DNA of 64,000 bases, taken from contig NZ_QGGV01000001.1 of NCBI RefSeq assembly GCF_003148765.1, positions 1 through 64,000 on the forward strand, written 5' to 3'. This DNA comes from Silicimonas algicola (lineage in GTDB: Bacteria > Pseudomonadota > Alphaproteobacteria > Rhodobacterales > Rhodobacteraceae). The notes beneath the pieces are model-generated. The model was not told the DNA's origin and searched no databases. It saw only the letters and a program-made list of their open reading frames with translations. Both the position numbers and the translations under genes were made by a program. Below, piece by piece: positions 28,158 through 36,852 of the stretch; position 1 is the first letter of the stretch, and each line of letters begins with the position of its first letter.

Positions 28158-28362
28158 GTAGCGGACCCGGAGCGTCAGCAGGAAGGCCGCGTTGCGGCTC
28201 AACCGGTCGAGCTTGGCAATCACCAAGGTCGCTCCGGTGAGCTTGGCGAGGGTCAGCGCCTTGACCAGTTCAGGTCGTTCGTTCTTCCCCCCGCTCTCGA
28301 CCTCGGTAAAGCGTGCCAGGACGTCCGCACCTCGGGAGTTGGCGAAGTCGTCGATGGCCTTC
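28158..28362 (-). pseudogene. Serine recombinase (resolvase) N-terminal fragment
   Basis: Reading leftward the sequence gives WKAIDDFANSRGADVLARFT, EVESGGKNERPELVKALTLA and LVIAKLDRLSRNAAFLLTL, the middle of a resolvase/invertase catalytic domain including the conserved LDRLSRN helix. The start with the catalytic Ser is missing, cut exactly where the inverted IS6 fragment begins, and no downstream DNA-binding domain follows. Confidence 0.8.
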
Positions 28363-28365
28363 CAC

Positions 28366-28570
28366 GTGCTGTCAGACTAATGCGAACCAGTCTCCGCTAG
28401 GTTGGTGACGCAGACCCTTACTCGGCATAGAGACCGCGGCACTCGGCAAGAGCGGCGGTGCGGTTCAGCTTGAAGAGGTTTCGACTGGAGAGGCTGCGGT
28501 CCTGGTTGAAGTGGTTCGAGACAGAAGCGTGGACAGAGGCAAACTTCTGCAGACATCGCATCTGACGAAA
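28366..28570 (-). mobile_element. Inverted IS6 right-end fragment
   Basis: A near-exact inverted copy of the last 0.2 kb of the neighbouring IS6 element. From 28366 GTGCTGTCAGACTAATGCG matches the right terminal repeat, and the transposase C-terminus is readable leftward (FRQMRCLQKFASVHASVSNH through ALAECRGLYAE-like sequence). It is cut at 28570, exactly where the intact element begins. Confidence 0.88.
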
Positions 28571-29387
28571 GGGCAGTGTCAGAAGAACTTGCCTTGAGAC
28601 AGGAGTGTGCCCGCCCTACCCTCGCCCGATGACGAAACGCAGCCCCTTCAAGTACTTCAAGACGAGCCCCGAGATCATCCGCCTGGCCGTGATGCTCTAC
28701 GTCCGCTTCCCACTCTCATTGCGCAACGTCGAGGACCTGCTGCACGAACGTGGCATCGACGTCAGCCACGAGACGGTCCGGTACTGGTGGAACCGGCTCG
28801 GTCCGATGTTCGCCTCCGAGATCCGGAAGCGCCGGGTCCAGGACATGCGCTCGAGCCGGTGGCGGTGGCACCTGGACGAGATGTTCGTGAAGATCAACGG
28901 CAGGCAGCATTATCTCTGGAGGGCCGTCGATCATGAGGGTGAGGTTCTGGAAAGCTTCGTCACGACGACCCGGGACAAGACCGCAGCGCTGAAGTTCCTC
29001 AGGAAAGCGATGAGGCGTCACGGCCGGCCTGAGGAGGTGGTGACGGATCGCCTCCGCACCTATGGCGCAGCCCTCAAGGAGATGGGGCGAGGCGACGATC
29101 GCGAAATGGGTCGATGGGTGAACAACCGGGCGGAGAATTCTCACCTCCCGTTCCGACGGCGGGAGCGGGCAATGCAGCGCTTTCGTCAGATGCGATGTCT
29201 GCAGAAGTTTGCCTCCGTCCACGCCTCCGTCTCGAACCACTTCAACCAGGAACGCAGCCTCTCAAGCCGAAGCCTTTTCAAGTTGAACCGCACCGCCGCT
29301 CTAGCCGAATGGCGCGGTCTCTATGCCGAGTAAGGATCTGCGTCACCGGCCCTGCGGAGACTGGTTCGCATTAGTCTGACAGCACCC
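28571..29387 (+). mobile_element. IS6-family insertion sequence, apparently intact
   Basis: About 817 bp with one transposase gene. The left end begins GGGCAGTGTCAGA and the right end, on the minus strand, begins GGGTGCTGTCAGA: imperfect terminal repeats sharing TGTCAGA. The 8-bp flanks differ (TGACGAAA left, GGCTGGTG right), so there is no target duplication, consistent with cointegrate resolution, deletion or homologous exchange between copies. Left neighbour: an inverted fragment of the same element. Right neighbour: a bacteriophytochrome cut by the insertion. Confidence 0.88.
28629..29333 (+). CDS. IS6-family transposase
   Basis: DDE transposase of 234 residues. Starts MTKRSPFKYFKTSPEIIRLA; then RFPLSLRNVEDLLHERGIDV and SHETVRYWWNRLG form the N-terminal HTH region. 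Catalytic residues are seen in RWHLDEMFVKINGR (Asp), EEVVTDRLRTYGAA (Asp) and NRAENSHLPFRRRERAM (Glu). Length and ending (TAALAEWRGLYAE) are full. ATG 28629 is the natural family start; the frame extends to 28605. Copy looks functional by sequence. Confidence 0.9.
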   Translation: MTKRSPFKYFKTSPEIIRLAVMLYVRFPLSLRNVEDLLHERGIDVSHETVRYWWNRLGPMFASEIRKRRVQDMRSSRWRWHLDEMFVKINGRQHYLWRAVDHEGEVLESFVTTTRDKTAALKFLRKAMRRHGRPEEVVTDRLRTYGAALKEMGRGDDREMGRWVNNRAENSHLPFRRRERAMQRFRQMRCLQKFASVHASVSNHFNQERSLSSRSLFKLNRTAALAEWRGLYAE

Positions 29388-29943
29388 GGCTGGTGCTTTC
29401 CGCGATCACCTCGCCATGCTTGTCTTCCGCGAACCGGTAGATCATGACCCGGTCGAACCCGGTCACATCCCGAATGATCCGCGCACTCGCGTCTGCAAGC
29501 TCGTGCAGAGCGTCGGGCTTGATGAGCTCCGAGATGAAGCCCCGCCGCAGGTATTCGTCTTCCCAGACCGGGGCCGGACCGGGCTCCGGTTCAAGGAACT
29601 CCAAGATGATGTGGTCCCTGTTCCTGTGCGGCAGGCATTCGACTTTTATCGGCGTGCCGTCGCGACCGTCAAAGCTGAAGAACCACGGCTTCAGCAAGTC
29701 CGGCATCGACGGTTCAAGCGGGAAATCCGGAAGCTGGGAAGTGTTCTCTTCCCCGATCAGTTGCGCGATGTTCTTGCCCAGGATCGCCTCGGGGGGCGAG
29801 CCGACGAATTCTCCCGTGTTCACGCTCGCGTACTCGGCCACGAAACTCGAGGCATTCAGGGCAATCAGTGCGCCATGCGGCTGTACCTTTCCAATGAGGT
29901 GGATCGGTTCGCGGTCGCATGTATCGAGGTTTACGGTGTCCAC
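29388..29943 (-). pseudogene. bphP: Bacteriophytochrome, truncated by IS6
   Basis: N-terminal photosensory part of a red/far-red receptor. Starts at GTG 29943 with VDTVNLDTCDREPIHLIGKV then QPHGALIAL: the Cys before DREPIH is the position that binds biliverdin in bacteriophytochromes, and QPHG is typical of the PAS_2 domain. It continues to the beginning of the GAF domain (FISELIKPDALHELADASAR, VTGFDRVMIYRFAEDKHGEV), where the IS6 end cuts it and a stop follows at 29371. The rest of GAF, PHY and any kinase domain are absent, so no functional photoreceptor can be made. Confidence 0.85.
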
Positions 29944-29945
29944 GG

Positions 29946-30329
29946 TCAGAACGGGTCAGGACATGCGGCACATTTCGCCTGGTCCAGACGGGCCATCCAA
30001 CCGGCGAACGGTCGAGACATCTTGCGTGCATCCAACCTGCAGCCGTTGAATGTTGCGCCGCGGGTGATCAGGCTCTCGAGGCAGTTGACGGTCAACGTCC
30101 AGCCCGTGCCTCTGGAGTCACGCCAAGTCCAACGCCATTTGCCTGCGCGCGAGTCTGACAACGACCTCTGCTCAGCACCATCGACGCTCCACCCTCCCCG
30201 TATCGCTCTTCCCGTGAAGCATATCATACCGTGAAGGGTCTTTGGGGTGACAGCGTCCATAGTGCGCTCAATAGCGACCTCCCGGACAATTTTCCAGAAC
30301 CACTGCAGCGCGAAGGGCCGATCTTTCAC
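29946..30329 (-). other. Possible coupled ORF between bphO and bphP remnants
   Basis: A 127-codon frame whose GTG overlaps the heme-oxygenase stop (GTGA) and which ends two bases before the bacteriophytochrome GTG. The packing looks operonic, but the product (Trp-rich, ending CAACPDPF) matches no family I know and a long frame also exists on the opposite strand. May be chance or a decayed gene. Confidence 0.3.
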
Positions 30330-30848
30330 CGGCGGTCCTCGATCTCATCCATGACGGCAATCAGGGTGGAAAAGGCCTTGCGTGCACCGCTGGCGATTTC
30401 AGGCACGTCGCGCAGATGCTTCACGAACAGCTCTGCCGACTTGGGATCGTCAAAGACTATGTGCCTGGAAGGCAAGAGATTTCCAGCGGCCAGCATCGCC
30501 TTCTCGATCACCCGGCCGCCTCGGCGATGGGCCCCGATCGTCAGGTAAGCTGCGCCTAAGATGTCCTTGATGCTGGTCAACCCGGCGGCAAAATCTACCG
30601 CCGAGGGACTTGGCGTCGCCCGCACCGGCAATAGAGCGGACAGGTCAAGAGCCAGCGCATTCGAGCGTCGAACGCAAAACGGCAGGTGCGGATCAAGCAC
30701 CTTTTGGATCGTCCAATGGGCATGCAGCCAGTCGGCCCACTCTTTTGGTTTCGTTGTGCCTGACGACATTCGTTTCGCTACGGGGTGTCTTTCTGCTGCG
30801 TCGTGGAGATCGCGCGTGGCCTCCCAGAGAGGGCCCAGCCCCGCTCGG
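30326..30848 (-). pseudogene. bphO: Biliverdin-producing heme oxygenase, 5' end lost
   Basis: The readable part begins ATRDLHDAAERHPVAKRMSS, with the His in LHDAAE as the expected proximal heme ligand, then EWADWLHAHWTIQKVLDPHL and the later helix LGAAYLTIGAHRRGGRVIEK. This fits BphO-type heme oxygenases, which make biliverdin for the adjacent phytochrome. Directly upstream of the first helix the sequence turns into an IS6-like right end (30849-30903), and the frame merely continues through it to 31150. The native start therefore seems lost. Operon partner of the truncated bacteriophytochrome. Confidence 0.7.
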
Positions 30849-30903
30849 GAAAAAGGGTCTGCGTCACTGTCCTGGCGGAGCCTGGTTCGCCAAAGTGTGA
30901 CCA
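30849..30903 (+). mobile_element. IS6 right-end scar
   Basis: GTCTGCGTCACTGTCCTGG, then CGGAGCCTGGTTCGCC and a trailing AAAGTGTGAC, resemble the last 50 bases of the intact IS6 element (CTGCGTCACC, CGGAGACTGGTTCGC, AGTCTGAC). The rest of the element is absent. Confidence 0.65.
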
Positions 30904-31206
30904 CCTTCAATGATCCTCCTGCGACCGAACGGCCGAGCATCCATCGTTCCTGCATAACCAGCGGTAATAGCTTATCTCGGGTCTGTCCGATAAAATCGGC
31001 GTAAGACAGGGCAGGGTGCTGGCAAGACCGGCGTAGCTCCAACTCGGTGCCCGCGATCGGGACCGGCGATCTCATGGTCGCATGACAAAGCCCGAGTTGC
31101 GCGGCCGCCCGGTTGGGTCCGATCTGTTGTCGGCGTTTTTGACCTGGCATAAGACCCGGCGCGCTTCCATAGGGCTGTCCAGCAGACCTTCTGTTATCCT
31201 TTGCGT

Positions 31207-31410
31207 TCAGGCATTCGTACGTGTCGGATCGAACTGGCGGCAGAAATGCTTCTGAACGAACCAGCCTGGATGCTCGTCTGCCCAGTCAGCAACAAGAAAC
31301 TGGGTGCCCATCATGCACTGGACCAGCGTGATGTCCGTAAGGAGCCGAGTTTCTGTTCTGCAGGTGTCCATGTCTCCGCCCAGACAAGCGATCAACACGA
31401 ATTCAATCAT
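31207..31410 (-). CDS. Small hypothetical protein
   Basis: A 67-residue product starting MIEFVLIACLGGDMDTCRTE and continuing TLVQCMMGTQFLVADWADEH, then PGWFVQKHFC. Three to four Cys and the terminal ADWADEHPGW block give it the look of a conserved short alphaproteobacterial protein, though I cannot name a family. ATG 31410 follows GGAA at proper distance; the frame is open to 31548 without a better site. Lies divergent from the SARP-like regulator. Confidence 0.6.
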   Translation of the reverse strand: MIEFVLIACLGGDMDTCRTETRLLTDITLVQCMMGTQFLVADWADEHPGWFVQKHFCRQFDPTRTNA

Positions 31411-31734
31411 GACGGATTCCGATATCGCAACCGCTGACACGAGCCACACAGTTCGAAGCCGGCTGGCGCACGCACCGGTGTCGGCTGCTTGTCGGGCGGT
31501 TGTCACGCAAGCCTGCCGAGATTGCAGCCAGCGGCGTGCGGGGGACATTTTTCACCTGGCATTCTCCTTGTTCTGATTCGGCTCGGGCCGTTGTTGGAAG
31601 AACACCTCTGCAGCGGACCGCGTCACGACAGCGTCACGCAGACCGTCACGCGACAGTGGGTGGCTGGAAATCTTGCCTTTTGGCAGGATTTTTTGAGGAG
31701 CCCATGTTAGGTGTGAGCCTGGAGGCGGTCCGAG

Positions 31735-32799
31735 ATGTCGAACCTGCACCTATCCTTTCTGGGCGATCTGCGCCTGACGGATGCTTGCGGCAAGCTGCTG
31801 GCAACACCGGGCCCCAAAGCAACGGCTATGCTGGCGTGCCTGGCATCCTCGCGCGATCTGCGTATGGGCCGCACTGCACTGGCCGAACTAGTGTGGGGCG
31901 ATGCGTCAAGCACATCCGATGCGCGTCATTCGTTGCGGCAATGTCTGGTCAGGCTGCGGTCGCATCTCGGGAGCGCAGCCGAGGTGCTCGTGGCTGATGC
32001 AAGTGAGGTGTGGATAAACCCGGATCTGGTGTCCGTGGATTTCATCGAAGCACAGGCCGCAGTGACGACTTGCCAGTCCGATGCCATCGTCAGGCATTCC
32101 ATGGAGGTGCGAGGCCGCTTCTGCGCTGACTTGGACCTCGGGAGCTTCGGTTTCGACACGTGGCTTCGAGCGCGCCAAACCGAGTGCGACCGTCTGTGTG
32201 CGGACCTGCACGCCAAGGCCGCCGAGGTGCTCTCGGAACGCAATGAAGGCGACGCCGCCATAGCCGCCGCCCGGCGCTGGCTTGAGCTTGAACCGTTTCA
32301 GGACGAAGCTCATGCTACCCTGATTGCACTTTGCGTTCGTCATGGTCGACGCCAAGCGGCACTGAAAGCCCACCTCGCGTGTCACGATCTGTTCCGTAAG
32401 GAGCTTGGCGTGGCACCGGCCCCCGAGGTGAGCGAGGCACTGAAAACGCGACCCCGGCCACGTCTTCGTCATCGCGGAGCTCCTTCGATCAAACCAGCAG
32501 AACCCGTCCGCATTCGCGCGTGGGGAGCTTTTGTCGCGGGGCTATCGGCTGCGGTCTTGCTGTCGCAGGTATTGGGATCCGGGCGCCAGGACTCTCGGCC
32601 GGACATCGCACCGCGCGACATCTCTCTTTGGGTGACTCCTGCCAGCGCTGCACCGACGCAGGGTCCTCCGCGCGCAGAAACCACCGTCAGACCGATCAAT
32701 GCCTACCAAGGAATCTCCAATGATACTGATCAGACCGAAATGCACCGGATTCCCGATGGCAGTACTGTCCTCACAATGCTCTATCCCGTGGGGTGCTAG
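31735..32799 (+). CDS. SARP/BTAD-type regulator with a membrane segment
   Basis: Residues about 1-95 form an OmpR-like winged helix of the SARP/BTAD type (LHLSFLGDLRLTDACGKLLA, then MLACLASSRDLRMGRTALAE, SDARHSLRQCLVRLRSHL). Residues about 100-240 are the bacterial transcriptional activation domain, with helices such as DTWLRARQTECDRLCADLHA and RWLELEPFQDEAHATLIALC. Unlike the usual SARP it continues after a basic linker (RPRPRLRHRG) into one hydrophobic helix (AWGAFVAGLSAAVLLSQVLG, 262-281) and a Pro/Thr-rich tail with no known domain. That would anchor it in the inner membrane with the tail outside. The 3' end overlaps the next gene by about 80 bases. Confidence 0.8.
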   Translation: MSNLHLSFLGDLRLTDACGKLLATPGPKATAMLACLASSRDLRMGRTALAELVWGDASSTSDARHSLRQCLVRLRSHLGSAAEVLVADASEVWINPDLVSVDFIEAQAAVTTCQSDAIVRHSMEVRGRFCADLDLGSFGFDTWLRARQTECDRLCADLHAKAAEVLSERNEGDAAIAAARRWLELEPFQDEAHATLIALCVRHGRRQAALKAHLACHDLFRKELGVAPAPEVSEALKTRPRPRLRHRGAPSIKPAEPVRIRAWGAFVAGLSAAVLLSQVLGSGRQDSRPDIAPRDISLWVTPASAAPTQGPPRAETTVRPINAYQGISNDTDQTEMHRIPDGSTVLTMLYPVGC

Positions 32800-33331
32800 G
32801 CGTTTCTTTCATCCGGTCTCTGCGACCGCGCTTTGGGTCGTCATTACACTCGGGTTTCTGCAATCGGCGCAGGCCCAATCCGTCTCTGGCGAAGGTCCAT
32901 TTGCCGCGAACTTTGTTGGGTACGCCGACAACGAAGTCGAAGCATTGCAGATTGGGCCCGGTCGCTTTGTTGGGCTGACGAATTCGATCTTGACTGCAAT
33001 GAGCGCAGACAATGCCGATTTCCTTCACAATCAGACGGGCCGTTGCCTGGGCACATGGTCGGTCGACGAGAACCGGAAGACCTTCGAGCAGGAAGTCAGC
33101 TGCACTTACACCGACGCCGATGGCGACCAGATTTACGAAAGTGCCGTGTTCGACGAGCAGCCGCTGGACGCCCAACATGTCGGCACTGGCAGGTGGTTGG
33201 GTGGCTCAGGCAAATACGAGGGCTTGAGCGGAGTCTTCGAGATCCGGACGCGGTCCCTGCAATCAGCCCGAGAAGGCCTAGTGCAGTATGTGGGCACCAA
33301 ACAGGGACGGTTTAGCTTGCTCGCTCGCTGA
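32720..33331 (+). CDS. Secreted hypothetical protein
   Basis: A 203-residue product with an N-terminal signal: FFHPVSATALWVVITLGFLQ then SAQAQ as a plausible cleavage site. The mature part is about 150 residues, rich in beta-prone segments, with FEQEVSCTYTDADGDQIYES and WLGGSGKYEGLSGVFEIRTR; the latter resembles the barrel repeats of allene-oxide-cyclase-like secreted proteins, but this is only a similarity in pattern. ATG 32720 is preceded by AAGGA; a start further in (32756) would shorten the leader. It overlaps the SARP-like gene, implying coupled expression. Confidence 0.7.
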   Translation: MILIRPKCTGFPMAVLSSQCSIPWGARRFFHPVSATALWVVITLGFLQSAQAQSVSGEGPFAANFVGYADNEVEALQIGPGRFVGLTNSILTAMSADNADFLHNQTGRCLGTWSVDENRKTFEQEVSCTYTDADGDQIYESAVFDEQPLDAQHVGTGRWLGGSGKYEGLSGVFEIRTRSLQSAREGLVQYVGTKQGRFSLLAR

Positions 33332-33430
33332 ATGGCTCCACATAGCCGATAACGGTCGACGTGCTTGCTCGACCCGTTCAGAGATCACGTAGTCTATCTC
33401 CACTTGAGAGAGCAGGAAAGGCCAACAGGC

Positions 33431-34120
33431 TTAACTCGCTGTTTTGACGGCGAACGGGCTGTATCCGAGCCACTTGCTGACCGTCGCGGCGAGACGTTCA
33501 TCGCCTTCAAGAAAAACTCGCCTGGCCTCTACTTCCGCCTTGATCGCGGCGAAACCCATCCAGATGGCGGTCATCGTCCGCAAATCGGTGGCGACGTAAA
33601 GATCAACGTCGAAACCCGGGTCGGAGTAGCAGAGGTCGACGTTGCCCTCGTCCACGATCAGCCACCACTTGTCTTTTCCGGCCGGCAGGTTCTTGTAAAG
33701 GAATTGGACGACCGCTCGTCTGACCGGCATGGGCTCGGGCTGCAGGTTGCGGCGGATGTCCCACATCAGGAGCGATGGGTCCAGGTTGGCGAGCGAGGCA
33801 GAGCTTTCGATCCAGCGATGCGCCCATTCGCCCATGCCCACGATCACCGGCCTCAGAGCTTCGCCCGCTGGGGTCAGGTGGTAGGAGGTCGCTCCCTTGC
33901 GCCCGCGTCTTTCGATCAGCCCGGCCTCGGCAAGCTCGCGAAGACGCATCGACAACAGTGCGGGCGACATCCGCGGCAAGCCGCGACGCAAGTCGTTGAA
34001 CTGGGTGCTGCCGCAGAGCATTTCGCGAAGAATCAAGGTGGTCCAGCGGCGACACAACAATTCAGACGCCATGGCGATCGGGCAAAACTGTCCGTATCCA
34101 ATGGTCTCTCTGGCGGGCAT
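33431..34120 (-). CDS. HxlR-type transcriptional regulator
   Basis: Winged-helix regulator: FCPIAMASELLCRRWTTLIL, REMLCGSTQFNDLRRGLPRM and SPALLSMRLRELAEAGLIER are the HxlR core (residues about 12-70). The C-terminal 130 residues (WWLIVDEGNVDLCYSDPGFD, then VDLYVATDLRTMTAIWMGFA) look like an SCP2-type fold that may bind a small ligand. At 229 residues it is longer than plain HxlR proteins. It lies 33 bases downstream of the MATE transporter gene, same strand, and probably regulates it. Confidence 0.88.
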   Translation of the reverse strand: MPARETIGYGQFCPIAMASELLCRRWTTLILREMLCGSTQFNDLRRGLPRMSPALLSMRLRELAEAGLIERRGRKGATSYHLTPAGEALRPVIVGMGEWAHRWIESSASLANLDPSLLMWDIRRNLQPEPMPVRRAVVQFLYKNLPAGKDKWWLIVDEGNVDLCYSDPGFDVDLYVATDLRTMTAIWMGFAAIKAEVEARRVFLEGDERLAATVSKWLGYSPFAVKTAS

Positions 34121-34153
34121 CTGCAGACTCTCCCTACGATTGGATAGTGCGGC

Positions 34154-35581
34154 CTACACCGTGGCAAGGCCAATGGAAACGGAGCGCTCGTACTGCAGAC
34201 GCAAGATTGCAACGGCCGACCCGGACCCAACTCCGAGGAAGAGACCACTCCAGATTCCGTCAGCGCCGAAGCCCGCTGCTCCGAAGGCAGCCATCGCCAC
34301 CAGGCCAACGCAGCTATGACCGACGGCGAAAGCCACGAGCGCGCTGAGCGCCTCGCCGCGCGCGCGCAGCACAGCGCAACCGAGGTGAGCGGGAACGGCC
34401 GCCGTGAGTGCGAACCCAGTCAGCGGCAGCAGCGCTGACGTATCGGCGATGAGCTTTGGGTCGGTGCTACCGATACTCCGTGCTGCCGCCCACGCGACGA
34501 TCTCTGGGTTCAGGCAGAACAGCACGAGTATCCCCGCCATGAGTGCAGCACCGAAGAGTCTCGCAGTAGAAAGTGCATGCGCTTCTCGTCGGGACGTTGA
34601 GCGACCGCGAAGATATGCAATGCGCAACGTGACCGCCTGACCGAGACCCGCAAGCAGCAGGTAGCAGACGGCCATCGCCCTGAAGGCGAGCCCGTGGGCC
34701 ATCAGATCCTCTGCCGCGACGGCGCCGATCAAGAGCGTGGCGCAAAGGAAAGGACCGGTTTCGGCGACTGCTGCCAGCCCCATGAGAAGCGCAGGCCTGA
34801 GAAGCGTGAGGATTTCGGGCAAGACGAAGATCGGAGGCATTACGGGTGTACGATAACGGCCGAAGGACGGAGACATGAACAGATAGACCATAACCGATCC
34901 GCCCATTCCGGCAGCGACGACAAACGAGGCGAGGCCTGCGCCGGCGGCGCCTAGCCCCGGCCAACCGAATGCACCTTCCATGAAGACCTGGTTCGCGGTC
35001 GCGTTCAGCGGCAGGGCAAGCAAGATCACACAGATCGCAAAACGTGACCGGCCCAGCGCAGTGAGCGCGTGGCGACCGAAGGCGAAGAGCACCATGAAGG
35101 CGTAGGCCCCCGCCATGTACCTGGCATAGTCGCGGGTGACTTGCGGTTGGTCGAAGTGGACGCCCGCAGCCTCGAGGATTGCTGCCGAGTTCCAGATCAG
35201 GGCGACGCAAAGGAGAGCCAGCGTTGCGACAAGAACGGCCACCCGCTGCACGATGGTGCAGACCTGCCAGGCGACGCGAGCACCGATAGCGGCGGCGACA
35301 TGTGGCGCGACCAGACCGGCAAATCCCGCGCTGAAGTTGAAGACGATCGACTGCAGATCTCCCACCGCCAAGATCGCGGCGAGGCCCTGCGGGTCGAAGC
35401 GCCCCACCATGACCATGTCTGTCAGGCCTAGCGCCATGTTGAGAAGGCCAAGCACGGCCACTGGCGAAGCCGCGGCAATCAGCAGGCGGCCCTCGACCGT
35501 CGCCCGCAGCACCTGCACCCGAAGCGCAGGTGGAATTTCGGGCGGGCTGAAACCAACGCCTGGGCGGTAAAACCTGGCCAT
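34154..35581 (-). CDS. MATE-family efflux transporter
   Basis: Multidrug/toxin extrusion protein of 475 residues with 12 predicted helices. Typical features: PVAVLGLLNMALGLTDMVMV then GRFDPQGLAAILAVGD in the first helices, LPLNATANQVFMEGAFGWPG around helix 5-6, and the duplicated second half starting LLMGLAAVAETGPFLCATLL with AHGLAFRAMAVCYLLLAGLG. It exports cationic or other compounds using a Na+ or H+ gradient; the substrate is not readable. Co-directional with the HxlR regulator downstream. Confidence 0.9.
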   Translation of the reverse strand: MARFYRPGVGFSPPEIPPALRVQVLRATVEGRLLIAAASPVAVLGLLNMALGLTDMVMVGRFDPQGLAAILAVGDLQSIVFNFSAGFAGLVAPHVAAAIGARVAWQVCTIVQRVAVLVATLALLCVALIWNSAAILEAAGVHFDQPQVTRDYARYMAGAYAFMVLFAFGRHALTALGRSRFAICVILLALPLNATANQVFMEGAFGWPGLGAAGAGLASFVVAAGMGGSVMVYLFMSPSFGRYRTPVMPPIFVLPEILTLLRPALLMGLAAVAETGPFLCATLLIGAVAAEDLMAHGLAFRAMAVCYLLLAGLGQAVTLRIAYLRGRSTSRREAHALSTARLFGAALMAGILVLFCLNPEIVAWAAARSIGSTDPKLIADTSALLPLTGFALTAAVPAHLGCAVLRARGEALSALVAFAVGHSCVGLVAMAAFGAAGFGADGIWSGLFLGVGSGSAVAILRLQYERSVSIGLATV

Positions 35582-36235
35582 GAGAACACCTCCGAGCGCA
35601 GTCAGCCGGCCCGTCGAGCAGGCATTGCCGGGGCGACGTTGTGGTTGCGGCGGAAGGAGTTCTCCGGGTCAGAGACGGCCCTCGAAAGGGTAAGTATTCC
35701 AGTCTCCGGCATAGGGGTCATCCTCGTTGCAATGCGGGCACTTGTCTGTGCGTCGCTCTGCAACGCGGATCGGCTGGATCGATAAATCTCTCAAGTTCAG
35801 CGGAAGTATCAGAGCGGACGACCGCTGCTCGTGCACCAGAGGTGACATCGACATATGCGAAGGATCTTCCTGAGGTCGTGGAACAAGGGAGCTGAAAATG
35901 CGACAGGAATCTCGGGGGGATTCGCGCTGATCGACCGTGGTTCTCCTATTGTATCGGTTCGGTCCTGCCAGGGCTCCTTTCAGGGTGTAGAGCAACCTGT
36001 AGAGCAACGGCGATACACTCGATGAACTCGTGGCGCCCTGTTGAATCCGATTGCACTTCAGTTGCTTGACTTGCGGACCGTGATGAAAGTGTCGGCTTGC
36101 GCCAAGCCGATGTTGGAGCATGCAGCCGACCGGAAGATCCACTCGATTCAACCGCTGAACTGGAGGGCAGCGGGGCTCATGGTGTTTGGGAGCGATGGGA
36201 TCGACTTCCGATCCTCATGCATTAGGAAAACCATC
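35582..36235. other. Intergenic stretch, no firm gene
   Basis: About 650 bases. A short minus-strand frame (35669-35857 from an internal ATG) ends with DKCPHCNEDDPYAGDWNTYP, a CxxC pair that could be a small zinc protein, but a ribosome binding site is not clear. A short direct repeat of TGTAGAGCAAC occurs twice near 35984-36008. Confidence 0.4.
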
Positions 36236-36703
36236 ATGCAAAGACTTACTCTCGTCACGGCGCTCGCCGTCCTTGCCTTCACGTCCACCAGTTTGGCGCA
36301 GGCACACGAACCACCGGCCCCCGCACTGCCCGACACAATGACATGGGCTCCTGCGCCGCCCGTTCTTCCGGAGGGGGCGCAGATTGCCGTTCTGTCCGGC
36401 AATCCCTCAGCAGAGGGTCCGTTCGTCCTGCGCTTGAAACTGCCTCGGGGTTACGAGGTGCCAGCCCACACCCACAGTGGCGACGAGCTCATCACGGTGA
36501 TCTCGGGCGAGTTCAACGTCGGCCACGGGGAGAAGCTGGACCGTGGCGCATCTGTCGCGTTGCTTGCCGGCGGGTTCATCGAGATGCCCGCGGGACACCC
36601 TCACTTCGCCTGGACTGCTTCCGAGACTGTCGTGCAGATTCACGGTCCGGGTCCGTTCGATATCGGGTACATCGACCCGTCAGACGATCCGCTCACCCAG
36701 TGA
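36236..36703 (+). CDS. Periplasmic cupin-domain protein
   Basis: A 155-residue protein with a clear signal peptide (LTLVTALAVLAFTSTSLAQA) and a single cupin barrel. Metal-binding motifs: PAHTHSGDELITVISGEFNV (motif 1, His and Glu ligands) and MPAGHPHFAWTASETVVQIH (motif 2). The family includes dioxygenases, isomerases and simple sensors; the small size suggests a small-molecule enzyme or binding protein. ATG 36236 follows AGGA. It faces the convergent beta-propeller gene. Confidence 0.8.
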   Translation: MQRLTLVTALAVLAFTSTSLAQAHEPPAPALPDTMTWAPAPPVLPEGAQIAVLSGNPSAEGPFVLRLKLPRGYEVPAHTHSGDELITVISGEFNVGHGEKLDRGASVALLAGGFIEMPAGHPHFAWTASETVVQIHGPGPFDIGYIDPSDDPLTQ

Positions 36704-36852
36704 ATTGAAGTGGCTCTCGTAGGCGGCAGGAGTACAGCCGGGCGGATCGTGCGAACCGAAGGAAGGAGGCACTGTGGGCAAGACAGACTTTGATTGCAAC
36801 GAAGCACGCTTGCCCGGGTGCGTCAGATCGGTGTTCCCACGCTGAGACATAG

